Origin: Rhizobium sp. C1
GTDB taxonomy: Bacteria > Pseudomonadota > Alphaproteobacteria > Rhizobiales > Rhizobiaceae
Length of the DNA stretch: 64,000 bases
NCBI RefSeq assembly: GCF_021026335.1
Contig: NZ_JAJNCY010000009.1
Span: forward strand, 1-64,000
Reading direction: 5' to 3'
The translations under genes and the position numbers were made by a program. Shown here one piece after another: positions 7,890 to 16,460 of this stretch. The notes beneath the pieces were generated by a model. That model saw only the letters and a list, made by a program, of their open reading frames with translations, made no database searches and was not told where the DNA came from. How positions within the stretch are numbered: position 1 is the stretch's first letter; each line of letters begins with the position of its first letter.

Positions 7890-9014
7890 ATGACAGGCTT
7901 GGCGGTTTTAAAGACAGACGAGAACTTGCAGGGCACGGTTGACGCACCCGTGCGCAAGATCATCCATGTCGATATGGACGCCTTCTATGCCTCCGTCGAA
8001 CAGCGCGACAATCCCGAGCTTCGTGGAAAGCCTGTTGCCGTCGGCGGATCGGCAGCCCGTGGCGTGGTGGCCGCTGCCAGCTACGAGGCCCGCGCCTTCG
8101 GTGTCCGCTCCGCCCTTCCCTCTGTCACCGCCAAACGACGCTGCCCGGACCTTATCTTCGTCAAACCCCGCTTCGACGTCTATCGCGCCGTTTCCGCGCA
8201 AATTCGAGAGATCTTTGCCGAGCACACCGACCTAATCGAGCCGCTCTCCCTCGATGAGGCCTATCTCGATGTCACGGTGAACAAGCAAGGCATTGCGATC
8301 GCAACCGAGATCGCCACCCGCATCCGGGCGCGCATCAAGGAGGTCACGGGCCTGAATGCCTCGGCCGGGATTTCCTACTGCAAGTTCCTGGCAAAGATGG
8401 CGAGCGACCTGAACAAGCCGAACGGCCAGGCGGTGATCACACCGAGGAACGGTCCAGCCTTCGTCGAGGCGCTGGAGGTGAAGAAGTTCCATGGCGTCGG
8501 TCCTGCAACAGCCGCCAAGATGGAGCGGCTGGGCATCCTCACCGGCGCTGACCTGAAGGGCAAGTCACTCGATTTCCTGCAGGCGAATTTCGGCAAGTCT
8601 GGCGGATGGTATTATCGGATCTCGAGGGGGAACGATGAGCGACCGGTGCAGCCCGATCGACCGCGCAAGTCGGTCGGGGCCGAAGATACATTCATGGTCG
8701 ACATTTTCGATCTTGAGGCGGCGAAGAGCGAACTGGTCCCGCTCGCTGAGAAGGTCTGGCGCCATTGCGAGGCGAAAGGGCTAAGCGGGCGCACGGTGAC
8801 ACTGAAGGTGAAGTTTGCGGATTTCCAGCAGATCACGCGTAGCCGCACATTGACTCGGGCAATCCGTGGCGAGATCGAACTGCAACAGGTGGCGCAGGCG
8901 CTACTGGGCGACGTTTTTCCGACGACAAAGAGCATTCGCTTGCTCGGCGTCACGCTTTCCGCGCTGGAGAGCGAGGAGTCTCCGTCAGAGAACGGGCAAT
9001 TGCTGCTGATCTAG
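7890..9014 (+). CDS. dinB: DNA polymerase IV (Y-family translesion polymerase)
   Basis: A 374-residue Y-family polymerase, close to the usual DinB length. The palm carboxylates are seen in HVDMDAFYASVE (near residue 30) and SLDEAYLDV (near residue 115). The helix-hairpin-helix thumb follows (FHGVGPATAAKM) and the little-finger domain is complete to the C-terminus (ESPSENGQLLLI). It copies past damaged bases at the cost of fidelity. The first 20 residues before RKIIHVDMDA are an extension; a later start is possible. It is the last gene of the SOS cassette, 17 bases after the SRAP gene. Chromosomal Rhizobiaceae usually carry other dinB copies, so this may be a mobile extra copy. Confidence 0.95.
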   Translation: MTGLAVLKTDENLQGTVDAPVRKIIHVDMDAFYASVEQRDNPELRGKPVAVGGSAARGVVAAASYEARAFGVRSALPSVTAKRRCPDLIFVKPRFDVYRAVSAQIREIFAEHTDLIEPLSLDEAYLDVTVNKQGIAIATEIATRIRARIKEVTGLNASAGISYCKFLAKMASDLNKPNGQAVITPRNGPAFVEALEVKKFHGVGPATAAKMERLGILTGADLKGKSLDFLQANFGKSGGWYYRISRGNDERPVQPDRPRKSVGAEDTFMVDIFDLEAAKSELVPLAEKVWRHCEAKGLSGRTVTLKVKFADFQQITRSRTLTRAIRGEIELQQVAQALLGDVFPTTKSIRLLGVTLSALESEESPSENGQLLLI

Positions 9015-9105
9015 GCGATCAGACGGAACGAGATGGGGTGGCAACCCCGCCCACATGGGAGGTTTGGGCCACGGAGCTCGGTCGACCCAAAAGGCATCCC
9101 CGTCG

Positions 9106-9279
9106 TCACTCCTTTCCTTTCCTAGGACTTCGATTGTCCAGCGGCGTGGCGTCGTCGGTCGCAAACTTCACCGACACAGGAGGATAGGAACCCAGAGCGG
9201 GTGACAACATGACACCGGCGCTGCGGAAATAATCGTCCGAGACGGGACGACCTTTGGTGCCAACTATCTCATGGCACAT
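9106..9279 (-). CDS. Possible small ORF or gene remnant (57 aa)
   Basis: The minus strand encodes 57 residues beginning MCHEIVGTKGRPVSDDYFRS, with protein-like composition and a charged C-terminus (DNRSPRKGKE). The open frame continues upstream through NRGWIASRVDGS without another start codon, and no ribosome binding site is clear. A second short frame upstream (MCEFPDRWFNDHGQF, ending near 9352) looks similar in style. These could be pieces of a decayed gene. Function unknown. Confidence 0.3.
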   Translation of the reverse strand: MCHEIVGTKGRPVSDDYFRSAGVMLSPALGSYPPVSVKFATDDATPLDNRSPRKGKE

Positions 9280-9510
9280 AGATCCATCTACCCGAGATGC
9301 AATCCAGCCCCTGTTCTGGCGGTGTTGATGATCTCCGAAAGCTTGTCAGCTACGCAGGCGAAAATATGTTTCCGACTCGACAGCGCAAGGGTTTCCTGAG
9401 CACCACCATTTTGCCCAGCGATGCATACCGGGTCGCATGAAGAAACTGTCCGTGATCGTTGAACCAACGGTCAGGAAACTCACACATTCAACCGAAGCGA
9501 GTCCCTGCAT

Positions 9511-9710
9511 GTTGTCATGAGGGGCAAAAACGTAATTCTCTCCGAAAAAGCGCCAACATAATGTAAACATAGCCCCAGATTTCAGGGGAAAATGTCAACA
9601 TCGCGACAACAATTGCATCAAAATTTCACAACCATAAATTGGTAAATTCTGCGAAAAGTTGACATGAGGGACGTTGATGTAAACTTAGCGCAACACGAAT
9701 GTAAACATTC
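9511..9710. repeat. AT-rich cluster of TGTAAAC and GTTGWCATGAGGG repeats
   Basis: GTTGTCATGAGGGGC (from 9511) and GTTGACATGAGGGAC (from 9658) are near-identical direct repeats 147 bases apart. Each is followed by TGTAAAC units: ATGTAAACAT near 9561, GATGTAAACTT near 9676 and AATGTAAACATT near 9699. Between them is ATGTCAACATCGCGAC. The 9015-9887 interval has no convincing gene. Repeats of this form can be protein-binding sites in transposon ends or a replication/partition region; which one applies is not clear. Confidence 0.5.
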
Positions 9711-9887
9711 GGCAACGTATTTGCTCGCTCATGGATCGAAGCGATGTCCGAGAATAGGAAGTCGCGCATGAAGAAGGTCCTGGGCAAAGGCACTCTTCCT
9801 AGCTCCGTCAAGTTGCCCGAAGGTCGTTGCCCTTTTGAAAGTCAAAAAATCCCTCTGCCCATATCTCCCTCGGCTTTCACTGACCGG

Positions 9888-12569
9888 TCACACCCGACGT
9901 GATCGCGCCATCAGGCCCGAAAAACTCGCATTCTCCTGGATATCGCTGTCCGCGACCAGGGCATAGCCCCAAGGCTTTCCACTAGTCTCCTTGGCCGAAT
10001 CGGTCGCATACTGCACCCACTTCACTGCAGCGCGAACCTTCTCTTCCACGATCGGATCCTGCATGTCGCGGTCAGCCTTCACCTCGACGACCAGTTTCTC
10101 GGTCGGAGTTTCCACGACGAAGTCTGGCTCGTAGGCCCTGCCGGCGCGATATTCAATCTGGAACTGACCGGCAGCCGGCTTCAGCCAACGCTCGACGTCC
10201 TTCTCGGCCTCGTGGTCGATCAGAGCAGCGAATCGACGTTCTGCGTCGGAGTCGAATTTGTGTTGAAGGTAGGGGCTCTTCTTGGTCCCATAGAAGACGT
10301 AACTGCCGGTGTCGGACAACGGCTTCGCCGCCTTGTAGATAGGCAGACGCTTTGCGATTGAGTAAACGGCGTAGGATTGTGGCCGTAGCATTCGGAACGA
10401 GCGGACCATCTTCGCCCGATAGTCTGTCGGCGTCTCGCGGTAGTGGACCTTCATCTGTTCGAAGATGACCTGTGCCAGCGTGCGACCATGTGCGAGGGCC
10501 ACGTTTTCGACGTCGTCCTCGGTTTCCAGATAGCTCCGCAAGTGCGTGACCATCTGGCCGGCAAGCTTGTAGAGCAGGTCCGCCTGACTGTCGTAGTCCA
10601 CCTGATCCATGTCGATGAGGTGCTTGACGATGTAGTTTTCGATCCGCGCCTCTTTCGGCGCGCTGACGGATCGCGCCAGCTCACGTTGTGACTGGTCCCG
10701 CAGGTTGCGGATACGGATCCGATCTGAAATCGGCTGGTGCCGCACACTCGACAGATTGCTGAGGTCGAAGTCCTCAAACCAGAAGTTCACTTCGCGGCTC
10801 GGGATCACCACGATTTCGGGAATTTCGATTGTATTCTCCGCAATACTGGCGGTGACGATGCCGACGATCTTCTGGAAGTCAGGTTCGACGAGCACGCCTT
10901 CCAATTGGCCCTGCACCTGCTCGCGGTGCGCTCGGCGGATGTCGGCGACGAGTTCTGCCTGAACCTCCGGCTTGGTGAGATCCTGGACGCCGCCTGTCAG
11001 CGTGCGCTCATATTTCTTGGTGATAAAATCGATTGCCGATGCGGCCACCTCCCGATCGTCCGGATGGTCGAAGACAAAAGCCTGCCCGTCGTCATCCAAA
11101 CCTTTGCGTTGGCCGGTCAGCATGGCTTCGATCGCGGTCGGGATCTCCACGACGTATGAGGTCTCCGGCTTCACATCACCGGACGACCCGATGGTAATGG
11201 CTCGCATCTGGACAAGCGAGTCCGACTCCTTTGCCTTGCGGACAACCTCGTCGAAGCGGTCATGGGCAATGACGGTCAAGGTGTCGACAAACTCGTTGCC
11301 AGTCCGCTCACCATAGGGAAGACGCAGACCGCGACCAAGAGTCTGTTCCGTCAGGATGTCTGATGCCGATGCCCGGAGCGGCACGATCGTATAGAGATTG
11401 GTGACGTCCCAACCTTCTTTGAGCTTGTTGACGTGAATGACGATCTCAGTCTTGTCGTCACTCTCGAGGCTCACCAGGCGCGATACTGCCTCGTCGCTTT
11501 CCTCCCCCTTAAGGTTGGAGTGGATCTCGATCACCCGGCCCTTGTAAGCACCTTTGAGAAACTTCTCGTCCTCGATCCGCATCCGGATCTCGCTGGCATG
11601 TCGCGTGTCCTGTGCCACGACAAGGATGAACGGGTGGATGCGCTTGCGGCCTGTCTGACGGGCATAAAGGTCCAGCTGCGTCTTCACTTCCTCATGGTAG
11701 TGAATGCCGTCCTCGAGCATGATCATCTCCAGGTCGTCCTGGGAGTAGTCCTGCGGGCGAAAATCGACGCGGGTGGCAACGGCCGGCTCCTTGACATAGC
11801 CGTCTGCCATGGCGTCGCCCAGGCCGTATTGATAGATCACGTTGCTGAACGACTTGGACTTCGTGCCGACTGACTTGGGCGTTGCCGTCAGCTCAAGGCC
11901 GAGCACCGGCTTCAGCTCGCTGATGGCCTTCATGCCGGCATTGGCGCGGTAACGATGCGCTTCGTCCATAAGCATGACCAGATCCGGTAGCTCTGCCAGA
12001 TAGTCGAAGTAGGATTGACCGATATATTCCCGCATGGTGCGGATACGGCCCTTGTCCTTGTTGATCTTATCGACATTGAAGATGTTGATGACGACCTCGT
12101 TGCCGAAAAGGTCGGACCCGCGAATCCCTCGCCCTTCCTCCCAGGTGTCGCCGGTGACAATGATAGGCGGACGCTGGGCAAACTCGGCAATGCCGCGAAA
12201 TACGTATTTCGGCGACGACTGCCGCGAGAAATCGGCAACCAGCTTGTCGTAGATCGTGGTGTTCGGTGCGAGCACGAAGAAGTTCTTCGAACGACCGGTC
12301 AGATAGAGGTAGCTGATGAAAGCGCCCATCAGCCGTGTCTTCCCGACGCCCGTGGCGAGCGCAAAGCAGAGAGAGGGAAAATCCCGTTCGAATTCCTCAA
12401 CGCTCGGCCATTGTTTCTGCACCGCCTGGAGGGCTGCGACCAGATCCTCCTCCTTGCCGAGCGGGACGACCTCGAGGAGCTCGGCCAGTATGCTCAGGGC
12501 CTGTTCCTGGGGTTTTCTGAGGGAGAGGCGCTGGGCGATCTGCCGGCGGATGCGTTCCGGATGGATCAT
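9888..12569 (-). CDS. Type III restriction-like helicase-nuclease (Res subunit)
   Basis: An 893-residue protein with a superfamily 2 helicase core. Walker A is ATGVGKT at residues 72-78, motif II is DEAH at 202-205, motif III is LTATP, and VNKLKEGWDVTNLY with EQTLGRGLRLP are motifs V and VI. The C-terminal 90 residues hold a PD-(D/E)xK nuclease signature: EPDFVVETPTEKLVVEVKAD. This is the arrangement of type III Res subunits, which translocate on and cut DNA together with a Mod subunit. The gene starts three bases after the Mod stop and is the last gene of the four-gene operon. Two unusual upstream genes set it apart from a standard two-gene type III system. Confidence 0.88.
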   Translation of the reverse strand: MIHPERIRRQIAQRLSLRKPQEQALSILAELLEVVPLGKEEDLVAALQAVQKQWPSVEEFERDFPSLCFALATGVGKTRLMGAFISYLYLTGRSKNFFVLAPNTTIYDKLVADFSRQSSPKYVFRGIAEFAQRPPIIVTGDTWEEGRGIRGSDLFGNEVVINIFNVDKINKDKGRIRTMREYIGQSYFDYLAELPDLVMLMDEAHRYRANAGMKAISELKPVLGLELTATPKSVGTKSKSFSNVIYQYGLGDAMADGYVKEPAVATRVDFRPQDYSQDDLEMIMLEDGIHYHEEVKTQLDLYARQTGRKRIHPFILVVAQDTRHASEIRMRIEDEKFLKGAYKGRVIEIHSNLKGEESDEAVSRLVSLESDDKTEIVIHVNKLKEGWDVTNLYTIVPLRASASDILTEQTLGRGLRLPYGERTGNEFVDTLTVIAHDRFDEVVRKAKESDSLVQMRAITIGSSGDVKPETSYVVEIPTAIEAMLTGQRKGLDDDGQAFVFDHPDDREVAASAIDFITKKYERTLTGGVQDLTKPEVQAELVADIRRAHREQVQGQLEGVLVEPDFQKIVGIVTASIAENTIEIPEIVVIPSREVNFWFEDFDLSNLSSVRHQPISDRIRIRNLRDQSQRELARSVSAPKEARIENYIVKHLIDMDQVDYDSQADLLYKLAGQMVTHLRSYLETEDDVENVALAHGRTLAQVIFEQMKVHYRETPTDYRAKMVRSFRMLRPQSYAVYSIAKRLPIYKAAKPLSDTGSYVFYGTKKSPYLQHKFDSDAERRFAALIDHEAEKDVERWLKPAAGQFQIEYRAGRAYEPDFVVETPTEKLVVEVKADRDMQDPIVEEKVRAAVKWVQYATDSAKETSGKPWGYALVADSDIQENASFSGLMARSRRV

Positions 12570-12572
12570 GGC

Positions 12573-14327
12573 TCAGTTCTCGCTCTTGTCGGCATCAGTG
12601 CCGAGGTCATCGAAGAGATCGAGGCCGCTCAGATCACCGAACCGGTCCTTGGCAGCAATCTTCTTCTTCCGTTTCGGCGCGGCCAGCTCCTCCTTCGAGG
12701 CGGGATTGAGCTCCTCGTCGCCGTCATCGTCCGCCAGCGGAAGCTTGGCGATGTTCAGCGAATAGTCGTCACGCCCCCATTCGCATTGCGTGAGGATGGC
12801 CGAGGGGATCTTGACCAGGATCAGGTTCTCGAAGCTGTCCGGATTGGCGCTAAAGGCCTTGCAGCAGACGACGAGCGACCGCTCAGGTCCAACATCCTCG
12901 GAAATCTTGCGGCAGGCATCATGCGTCAGCTGCTGCGTGGTGACGTAGATGAAGGATTTTTCAGTGGCGTAGCCATGGCTCCAGTATTCCTCGGCGAGCA
13001 GGCTCGGCGCATAGGTGTAACCCATGTGTTTGCACATGGCCTCGGCCAGCATGGCGGGATTGTAGTCCTTGCTGATCACCCAGTTGCCGTATTTGTCTTG
13101 CTCCAGGAGAGACGGTGCGAGATTGAAGTAACGGAAGCCTCCGCCGCCCTTCCAGCCGCAAACCTCAGTGATCCCACCCTTGTCATCACCGTCGATGACT
13201 TTCTTCATGCGTGGCAGAATATGCGTGTCACAATGCTCACCGAGCTCGACCATGATCCACCTACGGCCCATTTTGTGCGCGACGGCGCCGGTGGTGCCTG
13301 AACCGGCGAAGGAGTCGAGCACTAGGTCGCCTGCGCTAGTCGCGATCTCCAGAATACGAGAGATTAGCTTCTCGGGTTTAGGTGTTGGAAACGGATCCGC
13401 GGCCACCAAAGCCTTGGCTTCACGCTTGGCGTCCTGGGTATGTCCAACCTCGTCATATAGCCATATCGTTTGTGGGACAGTTCCACTCCTCTTAAGTTCA
13501 TTCAAATATTTCTTAAGTCGAGGAGTGCTGTTATTTCCAGATCTTCCCCAGTATATGCGATTTTCCGCCACATTTTTTTCATGGGTTGATCGTTCAAATG
13601 CCCAGACTCGAGAACGATTCGGCCAGATTTTTTCCCCGGTATTTGGGTTTGTAATCTCGTAGTAGAGGTTGGGACGCTCGTCGGCTGTTTTCGCACACGT
13701 ATAGTTGTCACTCATCCATGGCCCGCGAGGGTCATTGTCCGGATTTTTGTAGAGTGTGTTCTGGGCGGAAGTTCTCGCGAGAGGCTTGGGCCTCCAGGCT
13801 TCTTTTTCTTTAGCGTAGACTAGGATGTGATCATGGTTTTCACTTAGCCACAGCGCGTCGTTCGATGGCGCATATTTTTTTTGCCAAACTACGTTGGAAA
13901 CGAAATTTCTCCTGCCGAATACTTCGTCACACAACACTTTTAGGTAATGTGACTCGTTGTCATCAGCTGAAATCCAGATTGAGCCGTCAATCGCCAAAAT
14001 CGATTGCAGGATTTGAAGCCTGTCACGCAGCAAGCTGAGCCAGACGGAGTGTTCGAGCCCATCGTCATAATGCGTGAAAGCACTACCGGTGTTATAGGGC
14101 GGATCGATATAGATGCATTTGACCTGTCCCTCATACTGCCTCTCGAGTGCCTTCAGGACGAGCAGGTTGTCACCCTTGATCAGCATGTTGTCGAAGATGT
14201 CCGCATCTGATCGGCGCAAGGCAGCGTGATAGCTTCTGGCCGGATCCTCGATAAGGATCCGTGGCTCGAGCTTCGGCCGCTCCTCCTTGCCGATCCAGGT
14301 CAATTCCAGCTTGGTCTTCTTCGACAT
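12573..14327 (-). CDS. Type III-like adenine-specific DNA methyltransferase (Mod subunit)
   Basis: A 584-residue beta-class N6-adenine methyltransferase. The catalytic motif DPPYNTG is at residues 75-81 and the AdoMet-binding motif DSFAGSGTTG follows about 270 residues later; this motif order defines the beta class used by type III Mod proteins. The region between should contain the target recognition domain. The C-terminus is charged and low in complexity (KRKKKIAAKD). The ATG at 14327 has GGAAAG five bases upstream and is preferred over the one at 14348. It would protect host DNA and give specificity to the Res protein encoded three bases downstream. Confidence 0.9.
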   Translation of the reverse strand: MSKKTKLELTWIGKEERPKLEPRILIEDPARSYHAALRRSDADIFDNMLIKGDNLLVLKALERQYEGQVKCIYIDPPYNTGSAFTHYDDGLEHSVWLSLLRDRLQILQSILAIDGSIWISADDNESHYLKVLCDEVFGRRNFVSNVVWQKKYAPSNDALWLSENHDHILVYAKEKEAWRPKPLARTSAQNTLYKNPDNDPRGPWMSDNYTCAKTADERPNLYYEITNPNTGEKIWPNRSRVWAFERSTHEKNVAENRIYWGRSGNNSTPRLKKYLNELKRSGTVPQTIWLYDEVGHTQDAKREAKALVAADPFPTPKPEKLISRILEIATSAGDLVLDSFAGSGTTGAVAHKMGRRWIMVELGEHCDTHILPRMKKVIDGDDKGGITEVCGWKGGGGFRYFNLAPSLLEQDKYGNWVISKDYNPAMLAEAMCKHMGYTYAPSLLAEEYWSHGYATEKSFIYVTTQQLTHDACRKISEDVGPERSLVVCCKAFSANPDSFENLILVKIPSAILTQCEWGRDDYSLNIAKLPLADDDGDEELNPASKEELAAPKRKKKIAAKDRFGDLSGLDLFDDLGTDADKSEN

Positions 14328-14375
14328 CGGTCTTTCCGTCTTCAGCATAATGGCGCCGGCGCTGCAAAGATGCGG

Positions 14376-16457
14376 CTATGGCTTCATGATCCGGTGTATC
14401 TTTACAAACTTGTCGGCGGAACCCACGCGCATAACAAACTCGTCCCCCACGCGCTTGCCGAGCAGGTTTTCCACCCGCTTGTCTGCTGACATTGGTGATT
14501 GCAACTCTGCCCTCTCCAGCTCGGTCGGCACGCGAAGATAGCGAGACTGCCGCTTCCCAGCTTCCTTGTAGTAGACGAGCAGGAGATCGCCCGGCTCGAC
14601 CTGTCGGTTCGCGATGTCGATGACGTGCCTTGCTTGCACCGACTTGGGCTTCAGTGGTGCGAGGGGTTGCCGCTCGTCGCCCTGCCAGATCTTTTCGATG
14701 ACGGCCTGACGACGCGCAGTTGGCAGTTCCAGTTCAACGGCGTCACCAACGCCCTTGCCGGTGAGGCATGCGGCGCGTGGGTCGGTCCTTGCGATGACGC
14801 CCTTAGAAGGATCGTTTTCCAGCCCGCGAATGGTGTAGCGGATAAAGCGACCGGTGCCACCGTCGGTAAAGCGGAGCAAGATCGTGTCGCCCTCAGCGAC
14901 CCGCCGCCGGCCATCCTCGATGATCGCCCTCTGACTGTCCAAGGGTTCCACATTGTCAGAAACAACGGGCGCAGGCGTCTTGGGCGCCGAGCTCAGCGTC
15001 AGCGTTTTCCTCTCCCGCCGAGATAGAGGCCCAACTGCGGCGACAGACTCTTCCGACCTGACGACGAACGGAGGATCGTATACCACATCCGCACCACCTG
15101 CCGCCTCCGCCTGCTCCGACCGATGCATAGCGTCATCTTCCAACGCACGCTGCAACTCCTGGAGAAGCAGATCCTCATCGACCAGGTCTTTCTCGGAAAA
15201 GGTAGCGAGCACCTCCACGGACTCTAGCCCCGTTTGCATCGAGTGCGAAGAATTGCTGTCTGCGAACTGGAGAATGATCGGAGCCAAGTCCGGATCAGTT
15301 TCCCGTTCAATAAGCGAGGGCTTCGGTTTCCTAGCTGGTTGAGCCCTCACCGAATTCGTTTTTACCCCCGACCCCTTGGTGACGCCATCAACAGAACCAT
15401 GGAGCACCTGCCACCGACGTGACATCTCGGCGACTTCCGCCTGTTTCCCGGGCCTTGCACGAACCGGCGGGATGTCCACACTTGACAAATCATCCAGCAG
15501 CGCGACCTGTGGCATCGGATTCTCGGATCTTGGGCTGTTCAATGCCTCGGCAATTTTGCGCAAAGACTGACCCTGCAAGGCACGCACCTGTGTCTTTTCC
15601 TCGAGTGCAGCGTAGTAGTCCTCGAATTCCCTCCTCTTTTGGTCCAAGCGCATCTTCCGCCATCCAGTCACGTCATGCTTCACGGGTGACAGATCGAGCT
15701 GACTTGTTCGGGGCGCCGGCAGTCCAAAGCGCATCTCAAATCCGGCATTGGCAAGGGTCCGGACCTTGCTGTGCTGCACCTTCCAATACACAGTGTATAG
15801 TGGGCTTAGGTTGCCATGGTTCAGAAGCGATGCGAGGACCTGGCTCTCGAATGTTGCCAGTTCAGCTTGAAGTTCCTGCAGCCGGCCCCGATGCCAGATC
15901 TCGGTCTCGGCCTGCTTCGTTTCCACTTCCTCGATCTTCGCGTCGATCATGCGGCAGAGTTCGTCATTGCCTCGCTCACGTCGGCGCCTGGCGTAGAGGC
16001 TGGACAAGAAAGCTTCAACTTTCTCATAGACCTCGCGGCGACGAAGCTCCAGGCGCGCGATGGCGGAGCTGATCCGGCGCTCCTCCTCCTCAAGAGTTTT
16101 GAGATGGGCAATGTCGCAGCGGCCAAGAAAGTCCCAGTAGAGGGCATCCAATGCTTCCGCCAAGTCGTCTGGCGGCTCGACGACCACCTCCTGTGGCAAG
16201 GTCGACCGCATCGAGAACAGTGCTTCGACGACCCACTGGCCCAGGACTTCGCCTTCGTCATTGACGCAAGCAGCGATCACCGCGCGGGTTCTGTCGAACT
16301 CCGTTTCCATCTCGACTTCCGCGACCGATAGCCAGCCAGAGCGATTGAACATTGCCGGCACGACCCAGGCGGGACCGACATGGCTGTCGAGCGAGAAGTG
16401 CAGTTCGACTGGATAGACACCAAACTCTGGTGATCGTGATCCCGCCCAGCTCGCCAT
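14376..16457 (-). CDS. Coiled-coil protein with two C-terminal GreA/GreB-C-like domains
   Basis: A 693-residue protein I do not recognise as a known defence family. An N-terminal domain of about 110 residues precedes a long charged coiled coil (about 115-210: LKTLEEEERRISSAIARLEL, repeated E/R/K heptads). A second basic helical region and a low-complexity linker follow. Two tandem domains of about 85 residues (near 507-590 and 610-693) each show a GD-x-[IL]-L-[LV] strand, a [RK]Y-[TL] strand, and then LxGKxVGD-x-[VF], the pattern of the GreA/GreB C-terminal FKBP-like domain. No nuclease or ATPase motif is visible. It starts three bases after the SNF2 gene stop and lies 48 bases before mod, so it belongs to the operon. 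It may link the SNF2 helicase to RNA polymerase or to Mod/Res. Confidence 0.7.
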   Translation of the reverse strand: MASWAGSRSPEFGVYPVELHFSLDSHVGPAWVVPAMFNRSGWLSVAEVEMETEFDRTRAVIAACVNDEGEVLGQWVVEALFSMRSTLPQEVVVEPPDDLAEALDALYWDFLGRCDIAHLKTLEEEERRISSAIARLELRRREVYEKVEAFLSSLYARRRRERGNDELCRMIDAKIEEVETKQAETEIWHRGRLQELQAELATFESQVLASLLNHGNLSPLYTVYWKVQHSKVRTLANAGFEMRFGLPAPRTSQLDLSPVKHDVTGWRKMRLDQKRREFEDYYAALEEKTQVRALQGQSLRKIAEALNSPRSENPMPQVALLDDLSSVDIPPVRARPGKQAEVAEMSRRWQVLHGSVDGVTKGSGVKTNSVRAQPARKPKPSLIERETDPDLAPIILQFADSNSSHSMQTGLESVEVLATFSEKDLVDEDLLLQELQRALEDDAMHRSEQAEAAGGADVVYDPPFVVRSEESVAAVGPLSRRERKTLTLSSAPKTPAPVVSDNVEPLDSQRAIIEDGRRRVAEGDTILLRFTDGGTGRFIRYTIRGLENDPSKGVIARTDPRAACLTGKGVGDAVELELPTARRQAVIEKIWQGDERQPLAPLKPKSVQARHVIDIANRQVEPGDLLLVYYKEAGKRQSRYLRVPTELERAELQSPMSADKRVENLLGKRVGDEFVMRVGSADKFVKIHRIMKP

Positions 16458-16460
16458 AAC

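Noticed and set aside
12015-13301. 428-codon open frame on the plus strand
   Set aside because: Antisense across the Res and Mod genes; no ribosome binding site or domain.
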